64,000 nucleotides of DNA, from the NCBI GenBank assembly GCA_963513935.1, contig OY740769.1:37351120-37415119 (forward strand), given 5' to 3'. This document shows positions 61,320-64,000 of this stretch, in pieces. Below the pieces are notes generated by a model, which ran no database searches, was not told where the DNA came from, and was given only the letters and a program-made list of their open reading frames with translations. Each line of letters starts with the position of its first letter. Within the stretch, counting starts at the first letter, position 1. This DNA is from Aphrophora alni (taxonomy: Eukaryota; Arthropoda; Insecta; Hemiptera; Aphrophoridae). The position numbers and the translations under genes are program-made.

Positions 61320-62227
61320 AGATGGGCTCTTTCTTGTATTCAACATTAAAAAATTGTAATTTCATAAATTTATTATTTTTCCTTTCATTATACTAAATAA
61401 TATGTTCGAGAAATTAAAATATTAGAAAATTGCAAAATTTTGTGGCAATAAGATGTAAAATATGGAAAATACAGCAAACATGTTCCAGGTCAATTATTTT
61501 TCCCACCACCGTATTATATTTCACACTTAGTTTAGTATATTATCAGTATTGGTATTAGGCTAGATGCATTGGACCTTTGACGCTCTGTTTAAACCTTGTT
61601 TGTACTTTTTCTTTGTCTGCACACAAACACCCAACTTTCCGCTTCTTTCATCTTTCTTTCGAATCAAAGCTATATTAAAATAGGGAATAAGATTGTAGTA
61701 CAACAAAGTTAACTTCAAGCAAGTCTGCGCAGGTTGGGGAAATGTGGGGATATAGTGGAGTTAAACAGGCTGCTAGTGCGTGAAGGAGAATTTATGTCTT
61801 CCTTAACCCTTCCACTGTAGAGCGACCCAAACTCGGGTCGTTCGATGACGCGTGGTTTAATCTAACGACCGGAAAACACGTATTTTGCAATTCGACATTT
61901 CGACCACTTAGAATCGTCCTATCGCAATAAATAAAATACCAATGGAAAGCTAATGTCCCGTAGATGCATTTTTGATACGTAACGTCAAAGATTTGCGCTA
62001 ACAAGTTGTAAACAAAACTAACGTCATTTTTGTCTAATATTCCCAATTCGATATTTCTGTCAAACAGATCGAACATAAATAACACTGTTCTGTAGTATCC
62101 ATATTAAATGTTGAGCTTGACTTATGAGAAAAATTATACAGTATAACAAACACAATAACAAACCACACAGTATTCACAAACAATATAACAAACCAATAAC
62201 AATTTTACTAAAAGAATCGAGGGAAGT

Positions 62228-62764
62228 ATGAAAAGAAAGTGGTTAAATTCTGAAATAAAAATGTTATATTTTAAACAAGCTAATTTGGAACTTCAGGCTC
62301 TTGAATTTCATCTAATGTTAATAAAAAAGTTGGATAAATTTAGCTGTGAAGATTTTAATTGTCGATTTGAAAAAATGTTGTCGGTAATCAAGCATAAACA
62401 TAACTTAAAAATTCAAAACCTTAATAAAAAATTACAATCATTGTGTAAAACGAAATATGGAAATAAGGATGAAGCTGAAAACGATAGGCCTAAATGTAAT
62501 GATCAATTTGTTGGACAAAAGTTGGTGCACAATTGGAGTAAAGAGGATTTTAATCAGGATGAATTGAATTTATTGAATAAAGGCCTGAAGTTTAACATTG
62601 AAAATAAGAAAAAGGATCGTGAAATGTTATTTGTGGATGTCGAATCGGCATTAAGATTCGAAAAGTTTGACATAAAAGCAAGTGTGAGAACTGATGTTAA
62701 GAGGAAATTAGAGATAGAAAAAGAAAAAGAAAACTATAAGCATGATAAAAGAATGGCTGATTGA
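62228..62764 (+). pseudogene. Penelope-like element, N-terminal region
   Basis: 178 codons rich in Lys, Asn and Glu, with predicted helical segments (LYFKQANLELQALEFHLMLI; HKHNLKIQNLNKKLQSL). The LNLLNKGLKFN motif and the FVDVESAL motif at about 153-160 are typical of the region before the RT in Penelope-like proteins. The frame ends at a stop just before sequence of the RT palm in another frame, so the expected RT fingers and the first catalytic Asp (motif A) are missing. Confidence 0.75.
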
Positions 62765-62790
62765 CAGCAATTTAGGTGATACCGAGGTGA

Positions 62791-63507
62791 ATGAATATTT
62801 TATTACTTATAAATTTATGCATGAGTCAAAATAGTTTCCAATTTAATAACAATTTTTACGTTCAAAATGAAGGTACTGCTATGGGAAACCCCCTATCTAG
62901 TTTTATCGCTAATTTTTTCATGAGTTTGTTTGAAACTAATATTAAGGTGTCCTTAAAATATTTTCCGCGTGTGTGGGTGAGATATGTAGATGATATATTT
63001 GCAGTGTTTAATAAAAATGAAAACCTTGAAGAATTTTGTGATATTATCAATAGATTTTATCCAACTGTACAATTTACGACAGAAGTTGAAAAAGACAATA
63101 ATCTTTCATTTTTAGATATGAATGTTTTTAGAAAAGATAATAATTTAAGTTTTAGTGTTTATAGGAAGCCTACACACACTGATAGATATATAACTAAAGA
63201 TTCACACCATTCACCCACACATAAAAGAGCGGCTTTCAATTCTATGGTTCACCAATTAATAAGATTACCGTTATCTAAAGAATATTATCAAAAAGAGCTT
63301 AACTATATTTATGGTGCTGCAATTTTCAATGGATACCCTAAAGAAATGATAGATAGTATAATAAAAAAAGCTAAATTTAAGAAAATGAAGGAAGCAAGAA
63401 GTACCCTTGTAAGTATTAAGCCTCGGCAACGATGGATAAAAACTGCTTTTGCTCCTCCAATGTCAAATGTTGTGAAAAAATCACTAAATATAAACATGCA
63501 ATTTTGA
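62791..63507 (+). pseudogene. Penelope-like reverse transcriptase, palm and thumb
   Basis: The 238-codon frame starts within RT motif B (EGTAMGNPLSSFIANFFMS) and continues to the catalytic RYVDDIFAVF, with YVDD at 62983-62994, then the LSFLDMNVFR block and the thumb block SVYRKPTHTDRYI followed by KRAAFNSMVHQLIRLPLS. Motif A is absent, so polymerase activity is not expected. The start ATG is only the first in the open stretch, not a real initiation site. The reading continues into the endonuclease through a frameshift after KTAFAPPMSNVVKK. Confidence 0.85.
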
Positions 63508-63893
63508 ATGTAGCAATGTCTGCCAAAAATAATCTTTACAAGATCTTGGGAAATCCAAAAGACCAAATTCAGGAGCATGATAAGTCAGGAATTTATTGTA
63601 TACGTTGTGAAATGTGTCCGAAAAGATATGTAGGCCAAACAAAACGGAGCATTAAAACAAGAACCAAGGAACATTCTCAGGCTCATTTAAAATATAATAG
63701 GCCTGATAAATCTGCTATGGCTAAACATTGTTTAGATGAAGGGCATTATTTCAAAAAAGAAAGTTCCATATTGTTAAAGAATGTTACAAAATTAAATACT
63801 ATGGATGCTTGGGAAACTTTTTATATTAATAGGCACCAAAACGTAATTGTAAATAATGAACTAGGACCTATACAGATTTCTATATTAATGTAA
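63432..63893 (+). pseudogene. Penelope-like GIY-YIG endonuclease domain
   Basis: The domain proper runs from about residue 30 (AKNNLYKILGNPKD). GIY is at 53-55, the Cys pair C..C at 59-62 (CEMC) resembles the CCHH-type linker of animal Penelope elements, YVG is at 66-68, and Arg residues and Glu80 (TKEH) follow at catalytic spacing. The frame ends at a stop at 63891. The first 20 residues overlap the RT frame out of register, so a one- or two-base indel in the A-run near 63475 probably split the original protein. Confidence 0.85.
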
Positions 63894-64000
63894 AATGTAA
63901 TGTATAATGTTAAATGTAGGGTTAGTTCGATTATTTTGTATTAGCTATATGTTAAATAGTTAAATTGACATGTGGCGCGTACTATCGCCTTAGCAGTGTA

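Larger units (their letters stand above)
62228..63893 (+). mobile_element. Penelope-like element, relatively intact but internally deleted
   Basis: Three long frames in one direction cover an N-terminal region, a reverse-transcriptase palm/thumb and a GIY-YIG endonuclease. Together they form one Penelope-like protein broken twice: once by loss of the RT fingers between 62764 and 62791, and once by a frameshift near 63475-63500. The long uninterrupted frames make this the youngest Penelope copy in the window. It sits in cdc73 intron 5 on the gene's strand. Confidence 0.85.
61807..64000. mobile_element. piggyBac-type element, left end, apparently hosting a Penelope insertion
   Basis: TTAA at 61803-61806 is followed by CCCTTCCACTGTAGAGCGAC, a piggyBac-style terminus, then a nearby GACCCAAACTCGGGTCGTTC hairpin. 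The last bases of the window, CGCCTTAGCAGTGTA, read in reverse complement as TACACTGCTAAGGCG, similar to CACTGTAGAGCG at the left end, so the right terminus may lie just beyond the edge. A 97-codon minus-strand frame at 61792-62085 matches no family I know. The Penelope-like element at 62228-63893 would then be nested inside. The right boundary is inference. Confidence 0.45.

Overview
This window looks like intron-rich, AT-rich animal DNA, most likely from an arthropod and probably an insect; a hemipteran is possible but I cannot prove it. The reasons are eukaryotic splice sites at every coding exon, insect-like protein sequences (a hyrax/parafibromin protein and an SPPL3 protease), and a dense load of animal transposons: Penelope-like, Jockey, mariner, hAT, piggyBac, Helitron and many foldback elements. 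There is no bacterial gene organisation, CRISPR array or operon.

Three host genes can be supported. (1) 670-1505, minus strand: first coding exon of a type II membrane alpha-1,4-glycosyltransferase of the A4GALT/alpha4GT family, ending at the DXD motif and a GTAAGC donor; the remaining exons lie left of the window. (2) 25285-26454, plus strand: a complete, uninterrupted open reading frame for signal peptide peptidase-like 3 (SPPL3), with YD, GLGD and PAL motifs. (3) 41806 to beyond 59294, plus strand: five exons of the Paf1-complex subunit Cdc73/parafibromin (hyrax). The exon phases join correctly, and the C-terminal domain exons lie beyond the right edge. The three genes have unrelated cellular roles (Golgi glycosylation, intramembrane proteolysis, transcription elongation) and nothing suggests they work together.

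Layout: 1-2.5 kb glycosyltransferase exon and flanks; 3-3.8 kb decayed DDE transposase; 6-12.3 kb a Penelope fragment, a duplicated 1.1 kb repeat and a TA-target element whose empty site is preserved; 14.5-15.3 kb two back-to-back foldbacks; 18.8-19.3 kb hAT remnant; 21.7-23 kb Jockey remnant (minus); 25.3-26.5 kb SPPL3; 27-31 kb four inverted-repeat elements, including a hAT-type MITE and a piggyBac-type MITE with exact target duplications; 32-41 kb mostly unrecognised AT-rich DNA, with two foldbacks at 35.8-36.4 kb that carry hammerhead-like cores; 41.8-64 kb the cdc73 gene, whose introns hold nested foldbacks, a 5S rRNA fragment, mariner, Helitron, LINE, piggyBac-type and Penelope sequence.

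I found no convincing new multi-gene system. The most interesting signals are non-coding: hammerhead-ribozyme-like folds near Penelope-type sequence, each with the same extra nucleotide before stem II, and a small palindromic module reused inside several different foldback elements.
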